A stretch of 64,000 nt of DNA from Archangium lansingense (GTDB lineage: Bacteria; Myxococcota; Myxococcia; Myxococcales; Myxococcaceae), in the NCBI RefSeq assembly GCF_026626635.1, contig NZ_JAPNKA010000001.1:8494001-8558000 (forward strand). Direction: 5' to 3'. The notes under the pieces are model-generated. The model searched no databases. It was given only the letters and a program-made list of their open reading frames with translations, and was not told the origin of the DNA. The first letter of the stretch is position 1, and every line of letters starts with the position of its first letter. Below are positions 56,470 to 64,000 of the stretch, piece by piece. The position numbers and the translations under genes were made by a program.

Positions 56470-57906
56470 CTAGGGTGATGCCCCTCTGGTTAGCAGCTTG
56501 TTGAGCCTGCTTCCCTCCCTGATGATCTCCTCGGCTAGCTGCCGGAGTGCTTGCCTCAATGCAAGCGCGCACTCCTGCTGGTTGGAGCAGTTGTCCGTCG
56601 CAGCTTTCAGGTGCTTATGAACGAGTTGATGGTACTCCTCGGGATGAGGCCCCTTGTGCCCAAAGAGTGGGACCGTATTGGCCGGGTCCTCCATCGACAT
56701 GCCCGCCTTGTCAAAGATTTTCTTGAATAGCGGCGTCCAAGGCCCGCCTCGCGCAGTGGACTTGCTGTTCTCGACAGTGGCGATGTGGTGCACGTCCGGC
56801 TTCTTCTTTGGCGGGTCCGCGCGAGCGGGAGAGCCCCTCGCGGCCATGCTCACGGCATTGGCGGGCAGAACGACACTGAAGGTGCCCTCGGCCACGGCGA
56901 CCTTCACCTTGTCCGCTTGCTGCACGGCTGTGAGCACGTCTCGGATGCCGGCATGGGACTCGAGCGCACCGGCGGCTTTCGCGAAGCCCGGCAGGTTCGG
57001 GGCCTTGGACACGAGCGCCGCCGTCTCCCCCACCGCCGCCGTGCCCAGCAGGAGGAGAATCCGCACGCTGTTGGGCCCGATGACCTTGCCGAAGCGGTCT
57101 CCCGCCTCGCGCAGTTCCGCGAACGTGCTGGCCTCCGCCGCTTCCTCCCAGAGCTTGAAGTAGGCCCGCACCAGGTCGAAGAGCTCCCAGCCCAGGTAGC
57201 CCCACATGAGCAGGGCCAACGCGGCGGCCACGCCTTTAGAAACGGGCTCGGGTGCCGCGACCAAGGCCATGTATCCGATGATGGTGAGGCTCAGCGTCAT
57301 CCACAGCTGCGTTGTGGAGAACATGCTGCGCAGCTCCGCGTCCCGGGCCTCCAGCGCCGCATTCACCGAGAGGGCCAGGGCGAGGTCTCGCTTGTCCTCG
57401 CCATCCAGGCCCGGACCGTCCTTGACCAACCCGAGGCAGTCGCCCGGCGTACCTTGCCGCTCGCAGAAGCTCCCGTACGACCGCGCCAACGGCGTGCGCC
57501 ACTCCTCGCCAGTGAGCGGAACGGAAGCCAGCGCCAGGTTCCGGTGGAGGTAGAGCGGGAAGTAGGAGCCGGCCACCCGCAGCGGCATGTTGAGCACTAG
57601 CGTGGCCAGGGCTTCGTTGAGCTCGAAGTCGCTCACCTGCACTGCCCCGAATCGGGTGGGCAGGGAGAGGCGAACCAGCTCGTCCGCGGCCTCGCCCTCC
57701 TCCGCCTCTGCTTCAGCCGTGGGAGGCCGGGCGTCCTCATGGAAACGGGGTGTCGGTGGCCGGTAGGACGACCCCACCAGCAGGCCGCTCCGAGGAACGC
57801 CTGTGGCACACGCGGCGTGGAGGAAGAGGACGATGAGGGCCCAAGCGCCCAACCAGGGGCGCTGCCGCGTGCCTGCCGGGTGCGAGCCAACAAGACGGGT
57901 GGACAC
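56470..57906 (-). CDS. SitA-like lipoprotein toxin with C-terminal AHH (HNH-type) nuclease domain
   Basis: GTG start ending at 57906 behind GGAGGTG, exactly as in the paralogue at 25704; 478 residues. N-terminus VSTRLVGSHPAG, hydrophobic segment and lipobox-like FLHAACATG. Shared middle region: CERQGTPGDCLGLVKDGPGL, ALALSVNAALE, two membrane-type helices, STFAELREAGDRFGKVIG. The last 108 residues are an AHH nuclease: DVHHIATVEN (His373, His374), NTVPLFGHKGPHPEEYHQLV (His417, His421, Tyr425, His426). The toxin would cut nucleic acid after delivery to a neighbour, presumably by outer-membrane exchange. The immunity gene follows at once. Unlike the cassette at 23381-28371, no DUF2381 gene precedes it. 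Confidence 0.88.
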   Translation of the reverse strand: MSTRLVGSHPAGTRQRPWLGAWALIVLFLHAACATGVPRSGLLVGSSYRPPTPRFHEDARPPTAEAEAEEGEAADELVRLSLPTRFGAVQVSDFELNEALATLVLNMPLRVAGSYFPLYLHRNLALASVPLTGEEWRTPLARSYGSFCERQGTPGDCLGLVKDGPGLDGEDKRDLALALSVNAALEARDAELRSMFSTTQLWMTLSLTIIGYMALVAAPEPVSKGVAAALALLMWGYLGWELFDLVRAYFKLWEEAAEASTFAELREAGDRFGKVIGPNSVRILLLLGTAAVGETAALVSKAPNLPGFAKAAGALESHAGIRDVLTAVQQADKVKVAVAEGTFSVVLPANAVSMAARGSPARADPPKKKPDVHHIATVENSKSTARGGPWTPLFKKIFDKAGMSMEDPANTVPLFGHKGPHPEEYHQLVHKHLKAATDNCSNQQECALALRQALRQLAEEIIREGSRLNKLLTRGASP

Positions 57907-58339
57907 GCCGCACCTCCGATTAAGGGGACTGGCCACAGGATTACAGGAGGGTCCGACAGGCACGTCAATCCATCAGGTGGGTAAAGGCATTGACGACGTG
58001 GAGGATAGGCCCCGCGCCATGACATGAGCCGAGCGGGATGGTCGCCGACGGCTCCACCACCGCCCACGGCTGCGTGCCGGGACTCACCACTAGATGAAAG
58101 CGAGGCGGAAGTACTGGACATGACGGGCGAGGTCATGCCATGGAGCCCCATGGGAGAAGTAGGCCCAAGGAATGCCCGCATCGAGAGAAGAATGGGAGAT
58201 GCATCCGCGCGAGCGGGAGAGGTCATCGCGTTGCGGCGAGCTGTTTGGTGCGGCCAACAGCATTGGCGCGTGAACTGAAGCTGTGGCTTCGATTCTGTTT
58301 TGTATGGAGCGCCGGTCGGAAACGAGCGGCGTTGATTGG
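57907..58339. promoter_or_regulatory. Divergent intergenic region
   Basis: Lies between the toxin gene (minus) and the GrpE-like gene (plus), so it must hold both promoters. I see no clear consensus boxes. No gene is readable. Confidence 0.35.
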
Positions 58340-58912
58340 ATGTTCACCTGGCTGAGACGCCTGTTCATTACACGTTCAGGAGTGCCCGGACTCCCCGGGA
58401 CAACACTACCTGCCGAGTCGCCTCCCACCTGGGGCACCACGCTTCTGGATGCCGTCCAGAAGTCCTCCCGGGCCCAGGCCCGTCTGGCCCTCCATGTCGA
58501 GGATCTGGAGCGCAAGCTGGAAGGGGGACTCGCGGAGCTGAGGGGCTCGCTCTCTTCTCTCCGCGGCGCTACATCGGGCAACTCTTCTTCGGGGAGCGAG
58601 CCCCCCTGGGATGAGCTCCTGGATGCCCTGGATCTGCTCGAAGAGGCATCCCGCGTCGCGGCGGATGAGGCGCTCGCATCGGGACTCATGGGAGTGGCGG
58701 CCCGGCTCGAGCGCTTTGTGACCGCCTCCGGGCTCACGCGCCTGGCCTCCATCGGCCACATTCCTGACGGGCGCCTGTTCCGGATTGTAGGCACTCAGCC
58801 CCACCCCAGCTTCGCCGAGGGCGCCATTGCCCGCGTGGTTCGCGCCGCCGCCCTGCGGGGCGAGCGCCTCATTCGCGAGGGAGAAGCCATCATCGTGAGG
58901 AATACCCCTTGA
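58340..58912 (+). CDS. GrpE-like nucleotide exchange factor
   Basis: Start uncertain: ATG at 58340 (190 residues, MFTWLRRLF) is chosen; ATG 58304 and GTG 58283 are open in frame. A central coiled coil (HVEDLERKLEGGLAELRGSL) and a four-helix part (DELLDALDLLEEASRVAADE) lead to a small C-terminal beta domain (FRIVGTQPHPSFAEGAIA, GERLIREGEAIIVRN), the layout of GrpE, though diverged. It overlaps the DnaK gene by 4 bases (TTGA), so it should serve that chaperone and not the housekeeping DnaK. Confidence 0.7.
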   Translation: MFTWLRRLFITRSGVPGLPGTTLPAESPPTWGTTLLDAVQKSSRAQARLALHVEDLERKLEGGLAELRGSLSSLRGATSGNSSSGSEPPWDELLDALDLLEEASRVAADEALASGLMGVAARLERFVTASGLTRLASIGHIPDGRLFRIVGTQPHPSFAEGAIARVVRAAALRGERLIREGEAIIVRNTP

Positions 58913-60588
58913 GCCATGTCTTTGGAATCGATCTGGGTACGACCAACTCTGTCATCGCCCACCTGGTGGAGGGCCGCCCGGTGGCCGTGCCAGTGGAAGG
59001 CAGTCGCATCGTCCCCTCGGTGGTCCTCTACGAGGACAATCGTGTCGTCGTGGGGCGCGAGGCGCGCAACCTCGAGATGCTGAGGCCCGAGCGGTGCATC
59101 CGCTCGGCCAAGCGCAAGATGGGGACGCTCCACCGCTACTCCATCGCCGGGCGCGAGGTGTCTCCCGAGGAGGTCTCCGCCGAAATCCTGTCCGCGCTCA
59201 AGCAGGGAGCCGAGAAGGCCACCGGCGTCCCCGTGCGTGACGTGGTCATTACCGTGCCTGCCTACTTCGATGACGCCCAGCGCCGCGCAACCCTCGAGGC
59301 CGGCCAGCGCGCGGGGCTGCACGTGTTGCGGCTGCTCAATGAGCCCACCAGTGCCTCGCTCCTGTATGAGCGTGTGTTGCATCCCGAGACCCTCCGTGTG
59401 GCCGAGCCCGAGATCCTTCTCGTCTACGACCTGGGGGGCGGCACATTCGACGTGTCGGTACTCGAGGTGTTCCAGGGGGTGCGCGAGGTGCGATCCACCG
59501 CGGGCAACACCCACCTGGGCGGGGATGACTTCGACGACAAGCTCGTTCAGCTCTTCCTCGAGGAACTCAAGAAGCAGGGCGTGGACCCTCGCGAGGATGT
59601 GCGGGCCATGGCGCGTCTGCGCCAGCTGGCCGAGGAGACGAAGATCCGTCTGTCCGCGGACATCTCCGTGCACGTGAAAGAGGAGTTCCTCACCCAGGCG
59701 CAAGGCAGGCCCATCCACCTCGAGCTGGAGGTGCGACGGCGCGTCTTCGAGGTGCTCATCGAGCCGCTGCTCGAGTCCACCGTGACCCTGACCCGTCAGG
59801 CCCTGGCGGAGGCCCGGCTCGAGGGGCAGTCGCTGTCCAAGATATGCCTGGTGGGCGGCTCGACGCGGATCCCTCGGGTCCGCCAGATGCTGGAGGAGGC
59901 CTTCGGCGTAGACATCCATGAGGAAGTGGATCCAGACCTGGCCGTGGGGCTAGGCGCGGCCATCCAGGCCGGCATGTTGTCCGGCGAGCCGGTGGGACGC
60001 ATTCTCGTGGATGTGGCGTCGCATAGCCTGGGCATGCGCGTCATCGGAGAGAACGACCTCGGGAGCACCACGCCGGATACCTTTGCCCCGGTCCTCCGCC
60101 GCAACACGGTGTTGCCGGCAACCAAGGTGGAGGAGTTCTACACCCTGGTGCCCGAGCAGGAGCTCGTCCAGGTGGAGGTGTTTCAGGGCGAGTCGCGCGT
60201 CGCCTCGGAGAACACACGGGTGGGGGCCTTCGAGTTCTCGCTCGAGCCCCGGCCCGCGAACTCACCGGTGCGAGTGGAGTTCGCCTACGATCTCAACGGG
60301 GTGGTGAAGGTATCCGTCAGCCAGCCCGGCACGACGAACGCCAAGACAGTGGCCCTCTCGGTAGCGGACGTGGGCAAGGCCGTCCCGGCCCTGGCGCCGG
60401 GGCAGAGCGCGGTGGAGCGCAAGGGGCATGCCCTGCTCGAGCGGCTCCCTCCCGCGCTCCACGCCGAGTTGAAGCGGCTTCTTGACCAGTACGCGCAGGC
60501 CCAGGGAGTGGCGCGCGAGCGCGCGGAGGAGGCGCTCCTGGATTTCTTCCTCAATCTCGAACACGGGTCGGGACTCCCGGAGCCCTGA
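58909..60588 (+). CDS. Short Hsp70/DnaK-type chaperone
   Basis: TTG start overlapping the GrpE-like stop; 559 residues, shorter than the usual 600-640. The ATPase domain is complete: VFGIDLGTTNSVIAHL, DVVITVPAYFDDAQRRATLE, LLVYDLGGGTFDVSVLE, CLVGGSTRIPRVRQML. The substrate-binding beta domain follows (EFYTLVPEQELVQVEVFQGE), but the helical lid is only about 100 residues and the C-terminal tail is missing. It belongs to an operon with GrpE-like and J-like genes, so it is a dedicated, complete chaperone set. Confidence 0.93.
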   Translation: MSHVFGIDLGTTNSVIAHLVEGRPVAVPVEGSRIVPSVVLYEDNRVVVGREARNLEMLRPERCIRSAKRKMGTLHRYSIAGREVSPEEVSAEILSALKQGAEKATGVPVRDVVITVPAYFDDAQRRATLEAGQRAGLHVLRLLNEPTSASLLYERVLHPETLRVAEPEILLVYDLGGGTFDVSVLEVFQGVREVRSTAGNTHLGGDDFDDKLVQLFLEELKKQGVDPREDVRAMARLRQLAEETKIRLSADISVHVKEEFLTQAQGRPIHLELEVRRRVFEVLIEPLLESTVTLTRQALAEARLEGQSLSKICLVGGSTRIPRVRQMLEEAFGVDIHEEVDPDLAVGLGAAIQAGMLSGEPVGRILVDVASHSLGMRVIGENDLGSTTPDTFAPVLRRNTVLPATKVEEFYTLVPEQELVQVEVFQGESRVASENTRVGAFEFSLEPRPANSPVRVEFAYDLNGVVKVSVSQPGTTNAKTVALSVADVGKAVPALAPGQSAVERKGHALLERLPPALHAELKRLLDQYAQAQGVARERAEEALLDFFLNLEHGSGLPEP

Positions 60589-60591
60589 GCC

Positions 60592-62616
60592 ATGGTGAAG
60601 CACGACCGCACCGGGCGCCAGCACCGCCAGTGGCTGGAGGAGGCCCGAAAGCACCAGAAACGGGGGGACCTGGAGGGGATGCTGTCCGCGCTACTGCGGC
60701 TGCCGCCGTCGCTGAGGGAGGAACTGCTCCCCAGCGGCGCCGCCCTCTTGCGGCAGGCCGTCCGGGAGCAGCACCGCCGCGGCTCCTGGAGGACGCTCAG
60801 CACCCTGGCCGTACGCGTGGACGCCGAGCCCGGCCTGGTGGAGCGAGGCGCGGCTCCAGAGGAGGCCTGGGCCACGTACTGGCCACTGGTATGGGCGGCG
60901 GGCCGCGCCCGCGATTGGGAGCGCGCGCGGCGGCTGTGGCAACCCCTCACCGGCCCGGCGCGAGCGCATGCGCCCCTTCTGGCCAGGGCGATGGATGGCT
61001 GGCTCTCCTCCGACGGAAGCCCCTCTCCAGAGCTCATCGCGCCGGCGCTCGAGCGCCTGCCCCCGGTGGATTCGCTCCTGGGAATCGAACCGCCGAGCCA
61101 GCGCGTCTCGCTGCCGCCGCCCCGCTCGTTGGACGAGGTGGAAGGGGCGCTCCTCGCCCTGCGCGCGCTCGAGCCCTTCCCCGTCTTCGCCAGTCGCGCC
61201 GAAACGTGGGCACGAGCGGCACCCGCCGAGGCAGCTCGGGCGATATGGGAGCTGGCGGGACAGCTGGCTGCGCGAGAGCTCTGGCTTCGGGCGGCGGAGG
61301 GCAAGGAGCACGCTGCTCTCTCAGAGTCAGCCTCGCTGTTGGCCCGGGCGGTGCGTGAGGGAGGAGCCCTCGAGGCCCTCTCCGTTCCTACGTTGCAGGC
61401 GCTGCGGGTGGTCGCCGCGGGGCTTGCGCAGACGGTCATCTCGCGCATCGAGGACGCCGAACCCCTATGCACCCTGGCGCAGGCCGCGGCGCTCCAACCG
61501 TCGGCCCAGCCCTGGGTGGCGCAGGCGATGTCCGGGTTTCGCTTCGAGGGGGCGGCCCTGCCACGGGCGCTGGGCCTCTACCAGGAATTGCTGGCCCGGA
61601 TTGCGGACGCGCCCCTCTGGGCGCGGGCCTTCCTGGCCTGGTGCGAGCAGAACCCCGAGGCGCCCAACGCACCCGGGTGGCTCCAGGAGGGCTTGGGCCG
61701 GCTGGTCGCTACGAAGGCCTCTTCCCTGCTGTCCTGGCTGGGTGGGGCCGTGCCCTCCGAGCGTATGGAGTTGATCGAGTGCGTGGCCTCAACCTGCGCA
61801 CCGGACCTGGTGGAGTCATGGGTGGATGTCTGCTGGGAGGGCGCGAGCGAGGAGCTCCGGAGGGAACTCAGCGAAGCCGTCCGCATCCTGCTGGACCGCA
61901 GCCGGATGAAGCAGGGAGGACGGCAGTTGGAGCGACTGCTGCGTGGCGTGCGGAGCCTGGAGGATGCGGAGCGGATGCTGATGGAGGTGGAGGGGGCGAT
62001 GGAGCAGGTCTACTCCTCGATGAAGCTGACCGGGGACGGCCTGCGCATCTGGCGCCGGTTTGCCCCCAGGGTGCTGACCTACCAGGTGGAGTTCCTCGAG
62101 GTGGCGGTGCGCCAGGCTGTCTCGGACGCCGAGGCCTGGGATGCCGCCGTGCGGTACCTGGAGGCCCATCCTGGGAACACGGGGCATATCGAGGCGCTCC
62201 GGGCGATGGAGCTGTCCGGTCGGGAGGCGCTCGCCAGGCGCATTCTGGAACGCTGGCTGGAGCGCCGCACCGCCAATGTGCTGGCACTCGCCGAGGCGGT
62301 GGTGGCCGCCGGGAGGATGAACACCCCTTGCAAGTACCTCCACCCGGTGCTGGAGGCCTTCATGCGGGCCCTGTCGGAGCAGTTACCCGCTCTCCAGGCC
62401 CCGGTGGTGGAGCAGGCGCGGGCATTGGCGCACAAGCATGGGTACCGGCTGCGCAAGCGCGGGGCTTCGCGGAAGAAGAAGGCCGCGAGCACCACGGCGC
62501 GCCGCGCGTCACGCTCGAAGAAGAAGCCCGCCGCGAAGGGCGCGGCGCCACCGAAGGAGTCCGAGAGAAGCCCGCCGAAGGCTGTCTCTCCGGAGGACGG
62601 AGAGGAGAGCAGCTGA
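60592..62616 (+). CDS. Unknown helical-repeat protein in the Hsp70 operon
   Basis: A 674-residue protein that I do not recognise. It is almost all helical and rich in Ala, Leu, Arg and Trp, with spacing like TPR/HEAT repeats (ARDWERARRLWQPL, AEDAWD-type turns). The last 60 residues are a basic, Ser/Ala/Lys/Pro-rich tail (SRKKKAASTTARRASRSKKK). No membrane helix or signal peptide. It lies 3 bases after the DnaK gene and ends 1 base before the J-like gene, so it is probably a client, scaffold or adaptor of the chaperone. Its tail could bind nucleic acid. Confidence 0.8.
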   Translation: MVKHDRTGRQHRQWLEEARKHQKRGDLEGMLSALLRLPPSLREELLPSGAALLRQAVREQHRRGSWRTLSTLAVRVDAEPGLVERGAAPEEAWATYWPLVWAAGRARDWERARRLWQPLTGPARAHAPLLARAMDGWLSSDGSPSPELIAPALERLPPVDSLLGIEPPSQRVSLPPPRSLDEVEGALLALRALEPFPVFASRAETWARAAPAEAARAIWELAGQLAARELWLRAAEGKEHAALSESASLLARAVREGGALEALSVPTLQALRVVAAGLAQTVISRIEDAEPLCTLAQAAALQPSAQPWVAQAMSGFRFEGAALPRALGLYQELLARIADAPLWARAFLAWCEQNPEAPNAPGWLQEGLGRLVATKASSLLSWLGGAVPSERMELIECVASTCAPDLVESWVDVCWEGASEELRRELSEAVRILLDRSRMKQGGRQLERLLRGVRSLEDAERMLMEVEGAMEQVYSSMKLTGDGLRIWRRFAPRVLTYQVEFLEVAVRQAVSDAEAWDAAVRYLEAHPGNTGHIEALRAMELSGREALARRILERWLERRTANVLALAEAVVAAGRMNTPCKYLHPVLEAFMRALSEQLPALQAPVVEQARALAHKHGYRLRKRGASRKKKAASTTARRASRSKKKPAAKGAAPPKESERSPPKAVSPEDGEESS

Positions 62617-62617
62617 C

Positions 62618-62983
62618 ATGACGCCCGAAGAGCCGTTCGCCGTATTGGGGTTGGCGCCCACGATGGACCCGGTCGCCGTCAAGAGCGCATACTTCGCCGC
62701 GCTGGCGCGGCACCCACCTCACCAGGATCTGGAGGGGTTCCAGCGTTTACGCCGCGCCTACGACGCGCTCACCCGACCGGGAGGCCTGGCGGTAGCATTC
62801 CTGACCAGCCCCGTGGACGTACAGAAGCTGGCCAGGGACGCGCGCGAGCGTTTCGATGCACCGCTTGAAAAGGCCGCCGTGGTGGCACTGGCCGCGCGAG
62901 CGGGAGCGGAGACCTTGTCGCGGTGGGTGGAGCGGTGCTCCCGGATGAGCTGGGATGAGGCGCTCCGGGCTTTTTCCGGGTGA
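62618..62983 (+). CDS. J-domain-like protein with HPP in place of HPD
   Basis: A 121-residue protein starting MTPEEPFAVLGLAPTMDPVA. It has the J-domain helices: VKSAYFAALARHPP, then DLEGFQRLRRAYDALTRPGG. The loop that normally reads His-Pro-Asp is His-Pro-Pro, and the Asp is needed by most J proteins to stimulate Hsp70 ATPase. The C-terminal half is a short helical extension. It starts 1 base after the preceding stop, completing the Hsp70 operon. Confidence 0.8.
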   Translation: MTPEEPFAVLGLAPTMDPVAVKSAYFAALARHPPHQDLEGFQRLRRAYDALTRPGGLAVAFLTSPVDVQKLARDARERFDAPLEKAAVVALAARAGAETLSRWVERCSRMSWDEALRAFSG

Positions 62984-63026
62984 TCCGCCATCCGGAAGAC
63001 CCGGAAACCCGCCGCGCGAGTAGGAG

Positions 63027-63902
63027 TCAGCCCTCTTTGCCGGGCTCGAGCGGGGCGAGCGGAAGCCGACCGAGTTCCTGCGCACGCGCGTGCACCGCGC
63101 GTACCGCCGCGCCCATCGTCTCCCGGACGCCCGCGCTCTCGAACACCCTCAAGCCGGCCAGCGTCGCGCCACCAGGGCTCGTGACCTGCTTGCGCAACGC
63201 CTCCGGGGACTCCTGGGTGCGATGCAGCAGCTCCAGGCTTCCGCGCATGCTCTCCACCGTCGCCAGGGTGGCCTGCTCACGCGGCAGCCCCAGGGCCACG
63301 CCGGCGTCGATGAACGCCTCGATGAGAAAAAAGACGAAGGCGGGCATGGGCCCAGCGAGGCCCGTCGCCATCTCCACGCCGGCCTCGTCGGCGACTTCCA
63401 ACTCGGTGCCGAATGCGCCCAGCAGTGAGCGCACGCGCAGCAGCGCCGGCTTGCTCAAACCCGCGCTTGCGCTCCAGAAGGTGGCCGCCTTGCGGACACG
63501 CGCGGGGGTGTTGGGCATTGCGCGAACGACGAGTGGGTGTTCGAGACCCTCGCACAGCGTCTGCAGGCGCGCGCCCGCGATGATGCTGACGACGATCGTG
63601 TCCTCGCGGAGCTGCCCGCGCAGTTGCTGGAGGACAGCACCCAATTGTTGCGGCTTCACGGCCAGCACGACGAGTTCCGCGGCCGCCGCCGCGAGGTTGT
63701 CCGCGGTCACCTCGACGCCATGCTGCTCGCGGAGCACACGGCGACGATCCTCGTCTACTTCTCCGACGAGGATTGCGCCGGGTGCGGCCAGGCAACTCCC
63801 AATGACCGCTCCAATCAGTGCCTCGGCCATCACACCACCGCCGATGAAGCCCAGGGCGGGTCTCCGCGAGGGCACGGCGGCATCGATCGAATCGGCCGTC
63901 AT
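63027..63902 (-). CDS. proC: Pyrroline-5-carboxylate reductase
   Basis: A 291-residue enzyme for the last step of proline synthesis, NAD(P)H-dependent, cytoplasmic. Dinucleotide motif LGFIGGGVMAEALIGAV; LAVKPQQLGAVLQQL; AMPNTPARVRKA; GLAGPMPAFVFFLIEA; TSPGGATLAGL, the C-terminal signature region. The frame is complete and overlaps the preceding gene stop by ATGA, so the alcohol dehydrogenase and proC are co-transcribed. It converges on the Hsp70 operon. Confidence 0.95.
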   Translation of the reverse strand: MTADSIDAAVPSRRPALGFIGGGVMAEALIGAVIGSCLAAPGAILVGEVDEDRRRVLREQHGVEVTADNLAAAAAELVVLAVKPQQLGAVLQQLRGQLREDTIVVSIIAGARLQTLCEGLEHPLVVRAMPNTPARVRKAATFWSASAGLSKPALLRVRSLLGAFGTELEVADEAGVEMATGLAGPMPAFVFFLIEAFIDAGVALGLPREQATLATVESMRGSLELLHRTQESPEALRKQVTSPGGATLAGLRVFESAGVRETMGAAVRAVHARAQELGRLPLAPLEPGKEG

Positions 63903-64000
63903 GGTGAGGTACGAACGGGATGGGGGCGGATGAGTCCCTTCACGATGCGACCCGTCTCGACATCGGCCAGCGCCTGGTTGACCTCTTCGAGGCCGTAGGT
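63899..64000 (-). CDS. Zinc-type alcohol dehydrogenase, C-terminal tail only
   Basis: The minus-strand frame reads LEEVNQALADVETGRIVKGL and then IRPHP, the standard end of medium-chain (MDR) alcohol dehydrogenases, and stops at 63899. The rest of the gene is beyond the window edge. Confidence 0.75.
   Translation of the reverse strand, partial: TYGLEEVNQALADVETGRIVKGLIRPHPVRTSP

Noticed and set aside
63027..63902. proC as part of the proline-related NRPS pathway
   Set aside because: It is 43 kb away, on the other strand and coupled to an alcohol dehydrogenase gene; it is most likely housekeeping.

Overview
The window is high-GC DNA with long, densely packed genes, and the gene families point to a myxobacterium (Myxococcota, probably the Cystobacter/Archangium side of the order). 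The evidence is DUF2381-type secreted proteins, SitA-like lipoprotein toxins, a myxobacterial serine/threonine kinase remnant, Imm11/SUFU immunity domains and a large NRPS cluster. This is inference from gene content; no rRNA or other marker is present.

Region 1 (1-20326, + strand) is a natural-product cluster entered in the middle of an NRPS gene. The visible NRPS is C(tail)-PCP-C-A-PCP-C-A-PCP without a thioesterase. It is followed by an MbtH protein, a small helical protein, a zinc-peptidase/methyltransferase fusion, a PLP decarboxylase, an asparagine-synthetase-like enzyme lacking the glutaminase cysteine, a TauD-type dioxygenase, a GMC oxidoreductase, a GNAT, a free adenylating enzyme, a free carrier protein, an amidohydrolase and an aminotransferase. 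Most neighbours overlap by 1-7 bases, so the set looks like one translationally coupled operon. The product is not recognisable. The first visible module has no A domain, and the next A domain has a proline-like code.

Region 2 (20540-23075) is a scrap zone: one intact GNAT, an alpha/beta-hydrolase tail, a twice-frameshifted Cys/Met-metabolism PLP enzyme and the decayed C-terminus of another NRPS. The last two look like the end of a second, dead biosynthetic operon.

Region 3 (23381-28371 and 33969-36300, with a third cassette at 55214-57906) carries three related SitA-like lipoprotein toxins with different C-terminal domains, each followed by one or more immunity genes. Two of the genes in this group are truncated by an insertion sequence.

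Region 4 (28372-39401) holds two 3101-bp IS21-family elements in opposite orientation. The flanks show that one copy had inserted into a sacsin/Hsp90-like gene, with a 5-bp ATCAA target duplication. Recombination between the two copies then inverted the 4.8 kb between them and left the two gene halves on opposite strands (31473-33193 minus; 39402-43386 plus). Within the inverted piece lies the 3' half of a selenocysteine-type tRNA, probably an attachment-site scar. The sacsin-like gene ends in a DUF3883 nuclease-like domain, carries a 9-C tract that breaks its frame, and is followed 6 bp later by a NERD-helicase gene. Together they look like a defence-type module.

Region 5 (45165-54670, minus) is an operon of a CHAT-like protease protein, a metallo-beta-lactamase-fold protein and a very large TPR-like/CHAT protein. 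It looks like a caspase-like biological-conflict system.

Region 6 (58340-62983, plus) is a compact Hsp70 operon: GrpE-like, short DnaK, an unknown helical-repeat protein and a degenerate J-domain protein. The window closes with proC and the tail of an alcohol dehydrogenase (minus strand), which look like ordinary metabolism.
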